From Nemertoderma westbladi (taxonomy: Eukaryota; Xenacoelomorpha; Nemertodermatida; Nemertodermatidae), in contig JAUCBJ010004144.1 of the NCBI GenBank assembly GCA_032718475.1, positions 62,001-126,000 on the forward strand: a stretch of DNA of 64,000 nucleotides. The letters are read 5' to 3'. The position numbers and the translations under genes are program-made. Of the stretch, positions 34,469 through 46,342 are shown in pieces. Under the pieces are notes generated by a model, which was not told the origin of the DNA, did no database searches, and was given only the letters and a program-made list of their open reading frames with translations. The first letter of the stretch is position 1, and each line of letters opens with the position of its first letter.

Positions 34469-35437
34469 GACCATCAGACAAATGGCCTCCATTATTCGAC
34501 ACGACAACCAATACCATACCAAAGGGTGCCGAACTAAAAATCGACAAGGTTGTCAAATCTAAAGCGAAAGCCAACGCCAATGTCAAGAGGAAACAAGGAC
34601 GGACGAAATCTGATGACCTGGACGCTAGACCTGACATTACGCCAGACGTCTCACCAGAATCTCGACCAGACGCTTGTATGAATCTTTCACCGGATGTTCT
34701 GCGGGAGATTTCACCAGACATTTCGCCAGATTGTTCACCAGATTACTCGCCAGATTATTTACCAGAAGCGACACCAGATTGTTCTCTGGATTGCTCGCCA
34801 GATTGTTTTATGGAACTCTCGACAGATTGTCTACCGGACGTCTCACCAGACTTTCCACCAGACATCTTGACAGACTGTTCACCAGACTTTAGACCAGACT
34901 TTCTGACAGGAACTACGCTTGACACCTTTTGGGACCGACGACAGGACGTTTCGCCGGATGTTCCGCGCTATGTCTCACCTGACATCTCACCAGACTGTTC
35001 ACCGGACGTTTCACCAGACTGTCTACTAGACACTCCAGTAGAAGACCCATTGGAGCGGACTTTTAGAGACTTACCAAATTTGACTTCTTTGGACGACAGA
35101 GGTGTGGCCACAGCTATCACACTCCGCTCAAAGAAAGTACTTGACTTACCACCTACAGGTAAATGTGTGACTAAGGTTAGGAAGCTTACAAGCTCACAGG
35201 AACACACAAATACTGTAGAGTTGAAACCGTTACTGCCAGTCGACTCACTAGGAGCGGACGGTAAAGGTAAGACCGTGGAGATTGACATACTTGGGGACTC
35301 AGACAAACCTACCGGAAGGATCGTGGGCCTACCAAGTCCTGACAAGTATCCACACTATAACTATACCTTACCTGATGACGTCACTAAAACTTTTACGTTG
35401 ACCGGATAGTAAACCTAACTAGATCATGGACTGACGC
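34469..35437 (+). pseudogene. BEL-A RNase H to integrase linker with SPD minisatellite
   Basis: An open frame to 35409. From ~34628 to ~35030 it is built of 12-bp units like tcaccagactgt, giving Ser-Pro-Asp-Cys/Tyr/Ile/Val tetrapeptides with frequent variants. Beyond that come a Lys-rich part and a degenerate class A hairpin at 35314. In BEL-C the same position holds a different repeat (SLERPEE). No enzymatic domain is visible, and the repeat makes the linker long, acidic and probably unstructured. Confidence 0.75.
35314..35333 (+). repeat. Class A hairpin, degenerate copy
   Basis: GGAAGGATCGTGGGCCTACC, three differences from the gag copy at 15639. The stem is weakened, but both outer arms (GGAAGG and CCTACC) are kept. 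Confidence 0.6.
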
Positions 35438-36890
35438 GTGCCGCAAGTTAGCATGGCTCAATATGCCAGAAGCAAACGCGACTTTACTAGAAGACTTACC
35501 TTAAAGGAAGTGGGTCATTGTGAAGTTGATATCATTAGACATTATCAATTGCGATATTTTGCACGAGAATTCACAGCGATCAACCATGGTAAAGAGATCA
35601 AGTCTTCAACGATTTTGAGTTGGAGTCCGATCATTTATAGGGGCTTACTTTGTCACAAGTCCAGACTCCAAAACATCGACTTTGCACTTGACTTCAGGTA
35701 TCCTATCATCATACCGCAACACCATGAATTACAGCGCGCTATGATACTGGACGCACATGTACAACTCAAACACGTAGGTAGACATCACTGTTTATCACAT
35801 TTACGATCGAGGTTTGTACTGATTAGGTCTAGCAAGGCACTGAGTTCGGTAACACGGAACTGTATGATTTGTAAGAAGGTGCACGCGAGGATAGGACACC
35901 AAGAAATGAGTGAACTACCACTAGCAAGATTACAGGCATTTAGACCCCCTTTCACTGAGACAGGGATAGACTGTTTTGGACCTATAATCGCGAAACGCGG
36001 AAGGGTACAGGTAAAACGTTGGGGATTGATCTTCACTTGCATGGCCAGCAGAGCTGTCCATATAGAGCGTGTGACAGATTTGACCACCAATGCCTTTATC
36101 CTAGCCTTACGGCGATTTATCGCTAGACGTGGATTGGTCAAATCCATTTATTGCGACCAAGGGACAAACTTTGTGGGTGCACGGAATGAAATAACCAGAG
36201 CTTTAAGAAAATTAGACCAAAACCAGATTTCCTGAAGAACTACGTCCTCACCGTATTGTTTGGAACTTCAATACTCCAGACAGTCCGTGGAGAGGCGGCG
36301 TTTGGGAAAGGCTGATTGGCTCAATTAAGACAGCTATGGCTAAAGTAATACCGACGCAACACATACTGACAGACGACCAAGTGACGACGTTACTAATAGA
36401 AATAGAAGCGATTTTGAACACTCGACCGATCGCTTTGATCCCAGACAATAACAACGCACAATTTGCCTTGACACCAGCGCACCTGCTTATGCAGGCGCCG
36501 ACGACATTGTTGCCCATTTCGGTACCCGTTAATAGCGACGGATACGGCAACAAGGCTTGGAAAATCACTCAGTTGCTTGCAAATAAATTCTGGGAAATAT
36601 GGCAGAAACACTATTTGCCCTCTATTTCGACCAGAACCTCTTGGTATCTTAATGCACGATGTTTAAGACAAGGAGACCACGTTTTATTGGCTGAAGCCAA
36701 TCTAAAAAGACGGTTTTGGCTGACTGGAGTCATTTTGACCACTCACCCTACATCTGGTGTACTAAGGATAGTTACTGTAAGGACTATCGACGACCGTACC
36801 GTAGATAGGCCTGTACAACGTCTCGTACTCCTTGAGGAGACTAGAAACGAGACGGAAGACTACAAATCTCCACCCAATATTAGTAAATAA
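35438..36890 (+). pseudogene. BEL-A integrase, frameshifted
   Basis: The frame 35438-36235 contains the zinc finger (KHVGRHHCLSHLR ... CMICKKV), GIDCFGP (first Asp) and YCDQGTNFVGA (second Asp). A frameshift near 36230 is followed by SPWRGGVWERLIG (Glu) and, in the frame 36336-36890, LNTRPIALIP and the DUF5641-like C-terminal domain ending VLLEETRNETEDY before the stop at 36888. All three catalytic residues survive on either side of one frameshift. Strong similarity to the BEL-C integrase places both in one BEL lineage. Confidence 0.85.
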
Positions 36891-36891
36891 A

Positions 36892-38100
36892 GATGTGGGA
36901 CCCTTGATGGCCAGCACATATCCCAGTCACAAAGGTTGCTATTGGACGAATTGCAGTTTGGGAAGGCTTTCGACATGGTTGAATGGGGCAAATTAGTCCT
37001 AGAACTAATTAAGAAAGGTTTCTCGGCTTTACTTCTTCGTGTTTTATTACGGATTTACAGTAACCAATCCTGTTGTGTGCGGTGGAATAATTCGCATTCT
37101 GACTCGTTCACTCTATCAAACGGGGTTAGACAAGGTTCCGTGGCCAGCCCAATTTTGTTCTGTGTACTACTAGACAAGTTGATAAAAAAGTTACGATCTT
37201 CGAAAGTAGGGTGCCATATAGGAAAGGTTTACTTAGGGATCTTAGCTTACGCCGATGACATTCTTCTGCTCTGCCCCTCCATACTTGGTCTTCAATACAT
37301 GGTATCTCTTTGTGAAGATTTTGCAAAGGAACACAACCTCGTATTTAGCACGAACGCCGATCCTGATAAATCGAAATCTAAATGTATACGTTTTGACTCC
37401 ATATGGTCTGAGCCTCATATTCACATCGGTTTAAATGGGGTTAATCTTCCGTGGGTGAAGCAGGCGCTGCATCTTGGGAATGTAATGGATTATAAGAATT
37501 CAATGGAACCCGATACTTTACGTAAACGCGGTCAATTCATAGGAAAGATAAATGCATTACGACAAGAATTTTATTTCGCGGATCCGTATCAATTGTGTAA
37601 CATATAACGAATTTATGCCACATGTTTTTATGGTAGTAGTCTTTGGGACCTTTTTTCTCCACAATGTACACGTATTTATAGTGCTTGGAATATCAATGTT
37701 AGGATTATTTTTGGCTTACCCCGTACAACACATAGATATATCGTAGAAAATATTGTGCAGTTCAATCACCCATGTATAATGATTCAATCTAGGTTTGTTT
37801 CATTTGCTCAAAGTTTATTGACCTCTTTAAAACCATCTATTCGTTTCTTGGCAGAATTCTTTTTATTTGATTGTAGATCTCGTGCCGGGAGTAATTTTAG
37901 GAAAATTGGCAATTTATGTAATGAACACAATTTAAGATTATTAAAACATAATCAAGTTAAGATGTTGAAGTATGTACCATGCAGTGACGGTGCTAACAAT
38001 TATAAAGTGCGCATTTGTAGGGAACTTTTGGATTGCCGGCTGAGCACTTTAGAAGTGCCGGGGTTTTCTGCAGAAGAATTAGATTATATGTTTTTGTATA
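36892..38100 (+). pseudogene. CR1/Jockey-like LINE ORF2, RT to C-terminus (5' part of a copy split by BEL-C)
   Basis: The 5'-truncated copy begins in the RT palm. The frame 36936-37607 contains KAFDMVEW, NGVRQGSVASPILF and the catalytic YADDILLLCPS near residue 110. Beyond a frameshift near 37600, the C-terminal landmarks YGSSLWDLFSP and IIFGLPRTTHR appear in other frames, and an open frame (37755-38135) runs into the BEL-C LTR. With BEL-C removed, that frame would end five codons later at a TGA at 62646-62648. The RT-only fragment has no endonuclease, so it was dead on arrival. Confidence 0.85.
38096..38100 (+). repeat. 5-bp target-site duplication of BEL-C, left copy (gtata)
   Basis: gtata directly before the LTR start TGTTACGG; its partner is at 62630-62634 directly after TTTAACA. 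A length of 5 bp is usual for BEL elements. Confidence 0.9.
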
Positions 38101-38572
38101 TGTTACGGTATATGGCGCTGTATCCACATTATTAGCCATCATACAGTATAATATGTTTGTTATTGTGGAGTACAATTATTTAGATAAGGCATAGTGCGGT
38201 GACATTTAGATAAGGAAGTTAAAACGCCCATATATTTTGAATTCATCCATTTTGTATAGTATGTAGCCCTATCTATGTAATTTTGTATTAGGATATAGGT
38301 AGATAGTCCCAGGGTAGCAAGTTTCTTGTTGGACCCTGGATACGGGCTTGCTGTTATTAGCCTCGACATGGCTAGCATCCAGGAACGCAATCCTAACCAT
38401 TCAGCAGCCAGGGACGTGATCCATTACCATATATGGTAATAATTTGCGATTTTGGGAGCCTGAGGTTCACAATCCGGCTTCCTTATTGGCCCAGCTGTTC
38501 CAGGTTGGTCTGATGGTGGGGCGGATTGGGGAGCCAATGAGAGGAATATTGCGTCATCCCTGTTGCATCACC

Positions 38573-38580
38573 TATAAATT
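38573..38580 (+). promoter_or_regulatory. TATA box of the BEL-C 5' LTR
   Basis: tataaatt, preceded ~35-40 bp upstream by gagccaatgag (CCAAT). The same motif occurs in the U3 fragment (53875) and in the 3' LTR (61506). Confidence 0.8.
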
Positions 38581-39130
38581 GGCTGTATTTCCGGTATGTG
38601 CATCTAGTTCTAGTTATCTAGTTATATTAATCTTAATCTCTCAATCTAGTACCAGTGGCAGTATTGTAGTTTTGTTTCTGGTTAATTGTTAATCTTTCGT
38701 CTATCTTTCTGTTTTCTCAATCAATTACTGCAAATTACAATTTTGAATTATGGTTTCTAATTTGATTATTAATTCCTATGTGATTTAAGATGTGATAATC
38801 CCACGGGATTTCTTTAGACTGTCAGACTGTTTGTGATTTGCATGCGCCGCTACGGTAGCTATTCATCCTGATGGAGGGCTAAGGTACCGGTAGGCGGTGG
38901 GCGCATCGGGGGGTTAGCGACGAAGGGAGTAGCGGAGGATTCAAAGGCGGGCAACGCTGGCAGGGGGTCACCGTTGCAGTCGGACAATTTGCATTGTGGC
39001 GTGTGGACAGCTCGCTGGTACAGTAATTAGGGGGCTGATGATCCAGATTTTGTCTCTATTTTGTAGTATTAGGGGGGCAGGAATTGGGTTAGTTAGGAAG
39101 CCTAGATGTACCCGGGAGAGGCCTGCGTGC

Positions 39131-39240
39131 TTTACAATTGCGAATTGTGGATTGCAAATTGCGAATTGCGGGAATTGCGAATTGCGTGCATTGCGAATTG
39201 TGTAATTGCGGATTGTACAATTGCGAATCGCGCATTGCGA
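39131..39240 (+). repeat. attgcgaat minisatellite in BEL-C LTR
   Basis: About ten degenerate 9-11 bp units of attgcgaat/attgcggat type. In the 3' LTR the tract (61735-61815) is shorter, and the ~370 bp before it are deleted, so the LTR pair differs mainly here. Confidence 0.85.
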
Positions 39241-40088
39241 GCTGTGATTGCTGACGCTGATTCGTGTGTTACTGAAGTGTGCCTAAGATTACGAACGCTT
39301 AGATAGGCGCTCTTTTCCCTTTGATTGATTTCTATTTCTTAGTTTACTGTAAATAATTACTGATTAGGTCAAAGTAATACAGTATTTTAGGCTGTTACAT
39401 ATTTGTGACTGTAATTAATTAGTAAAATTAAGAATTAGTACGCAGCATAGCGGAGAGTAGCTAAGGTAATAATTAGAGTACCGTAAACTATTCACGCTGA
39501 GCGGTTATTTGAATTAGCGGGCAATAAGCTAGATCGCAGTATTCAGTACGCAAAACGCATTAGTAATTTGCTGGCCTAAAGCCAGCCGCAGACAAGTTTA
39601 GTCCCACTATAGGTATTAGCCCAAATAAACACTGTACCGATTTGATTATTTAAATATTCTCGCATTCACACATTCCGTTAGGGAAACCCAGTATTCGCGA
39701 TTAGAAAGGACGTAGGCATTGGCGTACTTTAACAGTAAGATTAGGCCGTAAGAATATACTCTGAGTGTAAGACCTCTCACACTCGTCTTAAGTCAGCTTA
39801 GGGAGTCAATTCGGGTTTGTTGTTTTGGTTATTCCCGCGTGGCTCATATATTCGAACAGTTAGCTCTCTATCGAGTAATTGGTAGAGAAAGGAACAAGAA
39901 ATTAGCAGGAGCCGTAGAAAATTAGTAAAACATATTAGCGGACGGTAGGCGAGCGCCATCCAACGGTAAGTAGCGGTTTTGTATTTAGCAACCCCTTACA
40001 TTAGCAATAATACGCTCCTGATTGCCATGTCTAATAAATAGAGCAGTTTTGTGTCTTTATTGGTTAGGCCGGGGTAGTTTGTTTAACA

Positions 40089-41059
40089 GTAAAGCACGTT
40101 TTTGTTTTGCTGTACTGCGTACAGTAAGACATAGAGTATTCTTTAGGCTGTTAGGTTAGTGTACTGTTCTACTTACTGTACTGCATACAGTGGATGTACG
40201 GTAGTGCGTTTTTACTAATTGCGAATACAGCAGTTCATTAGGCCTTAGGGCAAACTGTAATTAGTAAGTTTTTTGAAAATTTTAGCTAGGTTTGCGAGAA
40301 TTCAGTTTCGGTCAAAATTATTTGTAAAATCTAGAGTTTTGTACCGGTATGTTGGATAACCGCTTAGTTATTTTATACCATCTGGAGATACATGGCAAGA
40401 CGGAGCTTCTGAGTTTGGGGTTCGTGTGGGTCTGCGGGTTCGGTTTGCACTCAGCGAAAGGACTGAAAATTTGGACGCGGACGTGGAATCTCACAGCAAA
40501 CAAGGTTAGTTGTTCTGTTGGCACCATTGTGTTTGTGGAAGCAGTAAAAAATTACCGGTTGTTTAACTGCGAAGCTGAACTCAATTTATTAGTTAGGTTA
40601 GTTAGGTTTAGCCGACCATGGTTTTTTAAATCGCTCAAGTTAGAGAGAGAGTTAGAGAGAGTCGCAGCCCGAAGATGTAGCCACGTGCTAGTGGATACAT
40701 ATAATATTTGAAATTAAAATTACGTTGATTAGAGCTATATGCAAAATTGGAATTATTTGGGTGGCAAATTCATTCTGAATATTTTGTATTAGATTCAGAA
40801 ATTATTTTGTGTCATACCGGTTGCCGGTATTTAATTGCTATAGTAACTATATAATAATATTTTTGTTTAAATATTGTGCTAGTATTTGCTATAACAATAC
40901 CCCATTAAATTCACAATATTGCATTGCGAATTTATTTTGACATTTTGGACAACTAATTATTTGACAAATAATTTAATCGCATTTCGATTAAATTATATAT
41001 ATATATATCTCGAACCTTTTGCGAGATATTTTGGCCGGAAGGCACACATTATTTAGACT
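40089..41059 (+). other. BEL-C leader (5' UTR)
   Basis: Noncoding between the LTR and the gag ATG. The first bases after TAACA are gtaaagcacg, not the TGG of a standard tRNA primer-binding site. ATACCGG-TTG-CCGGTAT (~40814-40830) forms a strong hairpin. A 120-codon ATG frame (40349-40711) lies here; it resembles no BEL protein and I treat it as accidental or an upstream ORF. Confidence 0.7.
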
Positions 41060-42295
41060 ATGAGTGTCTCAGATAAGGAGGCACTAGAGGACAGCTATGA
41101 GACGGCGGCTGGACCGCCGACTGACGATAGCGTAAATATTACTGTTGACGACAATGCCGACTATGACGACGCAGCGAGCGACGCTGACGTAAGTGAACAG
41201 GAGGACGAGACAGTAACTAGTGAGGAAGAACAACAACCTCCAGTAATAGTATTAGGATCCCCTACCGCTACTGTAAGGAAGGATTGTACAGCAACCCAAC
41301 CAGAGGTGAGTGATAGGGAGGGTAGTGTAGCAGAAGCGAGAGCCCGGAGCCCGGTTTCCAGACCTGTGGGTATGGTAAGTGCCGTGGTCCCAGCGGCTGT
41401 AAGGAGTACCCGTAGTTCCCGAAATAATCCTTCAAGTCCACCAAGTGTAAGTCAGGTAAGTGAGAGAGAACTTGACATCACGATAAAGAAGAAACTTCAC
41501 GCGCATGCCGGACATATAACCCGGACGGCGGACAAGGTAAGGAAGATGTTAGCTGACTCAGCGAACATCGGAAGGGAAGGGTTAGTAGAGATTAGAAGAG
41601 GATACAACTCAGCGTTATTCAAACAGACGGAGGAGCTTGCAGTCCTAGCGAAGAAGGCAGTAGAGTCTCAGTCGAGCGACGTGGCGACGAGGATTTATGA
41701 CAGGGTTTTAGCAGCCTTGTTGGAACACCGCGCGTTATCGGAGCGATTCCGACGAGTTAGGACGGAAAACTGGTTGCTATGGGCATCACAAGCGCAGGCG
41801 ACTCAGGTGAGTGACGCAGAGTTGAGAGACTTAGTGGAGCGGGAAGAGATCCAAGATAAGGAAGAGCGCCGTTATCAACGGGAAGTTACCAGCTGGCTGA
41901 TGCAGAGTGGAGTGGTGGTACCGGGTCAGGTGCTACCGACGACGGAGAACATCCAACAGAGGACGTTGACTCCACCCGACGACGCATCTAGAGACAGTGG
42001 CGATTCCCAGGTTAGTCATGCGCGAGGGAAAGTTATGTGTTCTAGATCCCTTGTTTCTCACAACTCGGCGGAGGAGAGAAGACGCCGACTGGACGAACAA
42101 CAGGCGGAAGTTTTGCGTGCCTTGGAAGCACGGAAGGAAGCCGAGCGGGAAAGGGAGCGAACACGTAAGTTAGACGCAAAGTTGCAAGAGTTGGAAGAGA
42201 AAGGTAAGCGTGAACAAGCGGAACGCGAACGCAAGGAACGCGAACTCCAACTTGAACGCGAACAGAAGGAATGCAAACTCGAGATACCTAAAGAG
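41060..42295 (+). CDS. gag: BEL-C gag, N-terminal part
   Basis: The ATG at 41060 follows an AT-rich leader, as in BEL-A. The N-terminus is acidic (many D/E to residue ~60), followed by a Ser/Pro-rich part. A helical region with IKKKLHAHAGHITRTADKV starts near residue 135. A strongly charged Glu/Arg/Lys coiled coil begins near residue 335 and runs to the end. At 42296 a GTGAGG follows GAG and the frame soon stops at 42310. The coiled coil resumes at 43467 in a continuing frame (REKERRALYEEKA). In the family, gag forms the particle shell. Whether the block 42296-43466 is an intron or an insertion decides whether this gag is intact. Confidence 0.8.
41358..41375 (+). repeat. Class B hairpin, copy in gag
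   Basis: CCAGACCTGTGGGTATGG: arms CCAGACC/GGTATGG with one mismatch and loop TGTG. Codon phase gives Ser-Arg-Pro-Val-Gly-Met. Confidence 0.6.
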
Positions 42296-43466
42296 GTGAG
42301 GTCTCTATAGGGGTGTCTCGAACAGGCGGCGGCGGACTCGTGAGGGTCTGGGGACACGTTAAATTCGCGTTATAGTGCAAGAGAGTTACTTAAGGCCCTC
42401 GTGTCTAGCAAACCATGAATTGCCATGGTGCCGTGGTACCGCCTAGTCGGCCTGTTGCCGTACTGCCAGTCCCGTACACAGTAGGGGTGGTGGCATGGCG
42501 TGATTTGTGGTTCATGTGGTATGAACTGTGATTTGTATGTGGGTGACCAGTGGCAGTTAGCTTTGGGGCTTGGATGTGTGCCATTGACCGTCAGCTGTTC
42601 CGTTTTTTTGATACTATATGTTATTGTCTCCATGTTCAGCTGATTGGTCTTTGGGGTGTGTTTGTGTCTGAGATAAGCTTTGTCACTGTGGGTGCGTGAG
42701 TACATGTGATTGTTTGTATGGCCACTGTGAGTGAGTGTGGGAAATCTTGCCGGTTGGTCCAGACGCCGCTGGTATTAGTAGGACCAACTTTACTGCGCCC
42801 CAGCATACTTTGTGCACACAAGTTATTTTGCCCTGACGGTAAAATAAAGTACTCTCGACTTTCTCATTCTCTCTCAAGTCGATACAATTTTGTCCCTCCC
42901 GATTTTGACCCCGATTTTGTCTTTCCCGATTATGTCTTCTGTGTGTGCATGGTATGTGTCAGATTTTGTGTTTACCGTAGTGTACTTGATATCTGAACAT
43001 CTGTTGAGTACACGTGTACAGGACAGGTAAGTGGTTACTTGTTCCTAGCTTTCGAGCTAGTCAGTATTGTTGTGGAATGGTGTCCCTTCAATACTGCCGG
43101 CGAGGCGGGTGAAAACGTGTCAATATTCCATGTTGGGTAGCGCAAGCCCACATGGGACAAGACCGTCGGTTAGGCCCAAGGGCGACCTTGGTGCTCGATC
43201 GCTATCGACTGGTCCACCCGCCGGTTGACTCTCTGAGTTGGCTCAATGTACAGTCAGGCCACAGTAAGTTGACAGTAGCCGCCCATCTGGCTACACGTTC
43301 GACGAGCTGTGCCGGTGTGATCGGGGGACCGAAAACAGAACCCGGGAAGCATCGGGCCACCCTCCGGCCTGGTCTGATAATAACATCAGTCAGACTGGCC
43401 CCAGGGGTGGTGGAAAGGTGTCCGCCTAGTGGGTGCGCCTCCGGGAGGAGCCCAGAAGGACACAAG
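42296..43466 (+). other. 1.17-kb block interrupting the BEL-C gag coiled coil (insertion or intron)
   Basis: Gag reads as one Glu/Arg-rich coiled coil on both sides. The block between is unrelated in composition, with Gly/Thr-rich noncoding-type sequence. It begins with a good 5' splice site (GAG|GTGAGG at 42296), and an AG at 43465-43466 would join the flanks in phase. However, there is no good polypyrimidine tract. Alternatively an 8-bp direct repeat, cagaagga (42263-42270 and 43453-43460), could be a target duplication, but removing one copy does not restore the frame. It contains the hairpin CTAGCT-TTCG-AGCTAG near 43045. No terminal inverted repeats, poly(A) or domain was found. Confidence 0.6.
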
Positions 43467-46322
43467 CGCGAGAAGGAGCGACGGGCGTTGTATGAAGAGA
43501 AGGCGCGTGTGGAAGAAGAGAGCGCAGCGAGACAAGCGAGGGAAGAAGAAGAACGTAAACTGGCGCAGTTGGAAAGTGCGAGATTAAACCTTGAGAGCGA
43601 AGAACGGACTAGGAAGGCGAATGAAATCGCCGAGAAGGGGATGCGAATGCTCAAAGAATGTGGGGCGAGTGTAGGGACCGAGTTGCGAGAACTGTTCGCA
43701 CTGCAGAAGGCCAAACAGGAAGCGAGAACTCCGACTGTACGCGAGTCGACGACGACCAGAATTCCTATACCCGGTCCAGCTATTACGAGTACACGGATCG
43801 CTAAACCGTTCTCTACATATCGCACACCAGTTGGTATTAGTGCTTCACCCATCGCGCAGGATCCACGTCATCGGAACACCGCACCACTACACACTGAACG
43901 CGACGACAATGAAGAATTTAGAGGAGAAACTCCGACTGGACGAGTATTTGGCGAACCGAACCCGCGGGTTTGGAATACGCGAACGGAGCGCCGACCCAGT
44001 TCGACGGAGAACTTCCGGGTTAAACCGGAAGAGGGATCATATGAAAGACAGTGGATTACTCAGATAGAGCCGACTATACAACAGAATCCTAGCCAGGAAT
44101 TTATTACGAGGGATGAGTTAAGTGCTAGTTTAGCGCAAGCTATTTCGCCGCACATCCAACCTATAACGGATATGCTTAGCAACCTACGGTTAAAGGAAGC
44201 AGCCCAGGTAAGAAGTAATTCGAATCCTAGCAGGCCTGAGTTAGATAAAGTCCAACCTAGTCAACGAGTACGCATATCGGAGGAGATTATACCACATAGA
44301 CCTCAGGTAAGGACGCCAGTCCCGAATATCTCTAATCCCAATTTCGAAAATTCGGCCGAGAAATTTATTCAGGAAGCTTGGGTCAGGGCCTCGGCGCGCA
44401 AACCATCGCGAGCGTTAAGGACTGACACCGAGTCAAGCGATGAAGAGGAAGACATGAGACGTCAGAAGTCCCGAAACTATAAGGAAAGAAGGACCGACGC
44501 GGAGCAGGTAAGTCTCAATCCCCGGGAAAGGACCAGACTTAACAACCCTGCGGAACTAAACCATTTGTTAACCCGGAACGACGCAACCCTTAGGGACATA
44601 GGTAAGTTTGCTGCTAGGCAAGGACTGCCGACGCAACAACCCCAGAAGTTTATGGGCAACCATAAGCACTGGAGGACTTTCAAAACCTATGTCGACGAGC
44701 AGCTAACCAGCAGCACCTTTACTCCCAACGAGAAGTTCAACTATTTGCTCCAGATGCTCCAACGAGAACCTAGAGTCATTGCTGACAACTTCGTCGGCAA
44801 TGAAAGAGCATTCGAATTAGCAATGAAGACGCTTAGCGACATCTACGGGAATAAAACCAAGATGGCCCAGTCGATAGTGGAAGACTTGGGTAAAGGCGGA
44901 AGGATTACAACTCCGTTAGAGCTGTTGAACTTAGCGAACGCTATTTTGAACGCATTGGACATCTTGAAGATGGTGAATCTACCTCATCATGGTGATCACG
45001 CCGAAGTTTTGAAAAGCGTAATAAGACGTTTAAACATGCGTTACAGACAGAAATGGCGCAAATTAGAGAATAAGTTGGAGGGCCAAGGTAAAGTATTGAC
45101 ACTTCAACACATTCATGACATGATAGCCACAGACGCAGTAGCAGAGATGAAATCAAACTTCTTAGAGGAGAATATAAGAGAGTCTAAACCTGTTACCGGT
45201 AAGTCTATGGTAAGTTTTGACAATGACAGGACCACTGTGACATTTAACTCAGTAGACCGATATAATTCGAGTACCCCAGCCTTTAGATCAGACTCGCGAG
45301 TATGGTCAGGTGAGCGGTTAGATAGACCTAGGTTAAAGCAACAGGAGTTGCCGGATGGATTTGTAGGTTGCCAATTCTGCTTGCTAAAGGAGGTAAGATC
45401 TGACGACCATAAGTTGGATAGTTGCAGACGGTTCAAAGAATTAAATTCGGAACAGAGAAGAGTTCAAGTGCGGACGTTGGACACCTGTTGGGCTTGTCTT
45501 GCGCCAGGTCATGTACGGCGGCAGTGCCCGAACAGCAAGGACGGATGCATGGAATGCGGCAGACTACATCACAAGTTGCTACATGCGGATTTCCATACCC
45601 CAACGGACCGTTACTTACAGCGAAATCCTCAAAGGAAGGGGAGCAAAGAACCCGTATCGATAAGAAGAAATACGTACACCGGCATCCAGGACGATGGTTA
45701 CCAACCAGGTTCGTCGGACGAAGATGGCGAGTCGAGCGCGAGAGAGGTGACCTGCCAAGGTTTCACCGCGGACAGTTCATCGACCAGCGCGCGGACGTAT
45801 TTATCATCGGCCACGTCGGAAATATTCAGCGTGATTCCGGTGAAACTTACCGGAGATAAGGGATCAAAAAGAATATATGTGATGTTGGACACTGCGTCCA
45901 CATTATCTTATATCGACGAGGAAGTGGCGAGAGCCGTTTCTAGCTTCCAGGACGCTGAGGAGATCCAAATAGAGTTGAAGTCTATGCACGGGGTAGGGGA
46001 CCTCAAGGGACACAGGATATCTGTAGAACTAGATTCCCTACTTCCGAGAGACCAACACACTCGACAAGAACGAAGAGCTTTGCCATTGGACGGATTTAAG
46101 TGTCTAGCTATGAAGGGGTTCGGCAGGCAGTTAGGTAAGGTGCCGCCGATGAGTCCCATAGCACAGGAGTATTTTGACAAGCTCAGAGTACCGAGACACC
46201 AGGTAGGTTATAGGAATGTTTCTATGTTGATTGGTGCAGAACAGCTGATCGCACACCAAATATGGGAAACGAGACCAGCTGAGCCGCATGTAAATGGACC
46301 ACATGCCCATAGGCTATATTAG
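43467..46322 (+). pseudogene. gag-pol: BEL-C gag C-terminal part, zinc knuckles and protease; one-base frameshift at the end
   Basis: This frame is open from upstream of 43467. In order it holds the end of the coiled coil; a Pro/Arg-rich linker; a DUF1759-like capsid domain from ~44644 (KFMGNHKHW, NEKFNYLLQML); and zinc knuckles at ~45370-45590 (CQFC...H...C, CWACLAPGHVRRQC, CMECGRLHHKLLH). A protease-like domain follows, with VMLDTASTLSYID near 45885, where DTAS takes the place of the usual DTGS. The frame stops at 46320 because one A present in the second copy (cataggactat at ~53990) is missing here (cataggctat at ~46312). The downstream frame starts at 46343. Confidence 0.88.
43956..43973 (+). 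repeat. Class B hairpin, copy in gag linker
   Basis: CCGAACCCGCGGGTTTGG: arms pair around loop CGCG with one mismatch. Codon phase gives Pro-Asn-Pro-Arg-Val-Trp. Confidence 0.8.
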
Positions 46323-46342
46323 GTTGGTATACAAGAGTACCC

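Larger units (their letters stand above)
38101..40088 (+). repeat. BEL-C 5' LTR (1988 bp)
   Basis: Starts TGTTACGG and ends TTTAACA. U3 includes a long imperfect hairpin (CCAGGGT...ACCCTGG, ~38311-38338), CCAAT (~38536) and TATA (38573). Beyond the probable start (~38597) lie an attgcgaat-type minisatellite (39131-39240) and AATAAA strings at ~39625 and ~40032. Polyadenylation near the latter would make R unusually long. Short open frames inside the LTR look accidental. Confidence 0.93.

Noticed and set aside
40089-40105. Self-priming (Tf1-like) of BEL-C, with the RNA 5' end pairing to the site after the LTR
   Set aside because: Only four or five bases near the presumed RNA 5' end could pair with gtaaagcacg; not more than chance.
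40349-40711. 120-codon ATG frame in the BEL-C leader
   Set aside because: No similarity to BEL proteins and unusual composition for the family; it lies upstream of the authentic gag ATG. Kept only as a possible upstream ORF.
42296-43466. Solo LTR or hAT-type insertion in BEL-C gag
   Set aside because: TGTC...GACA ends can be found but flanking bases do not match; the 8-bp direct repeat does not restore the frame and no terminal inverted repeats are visible.
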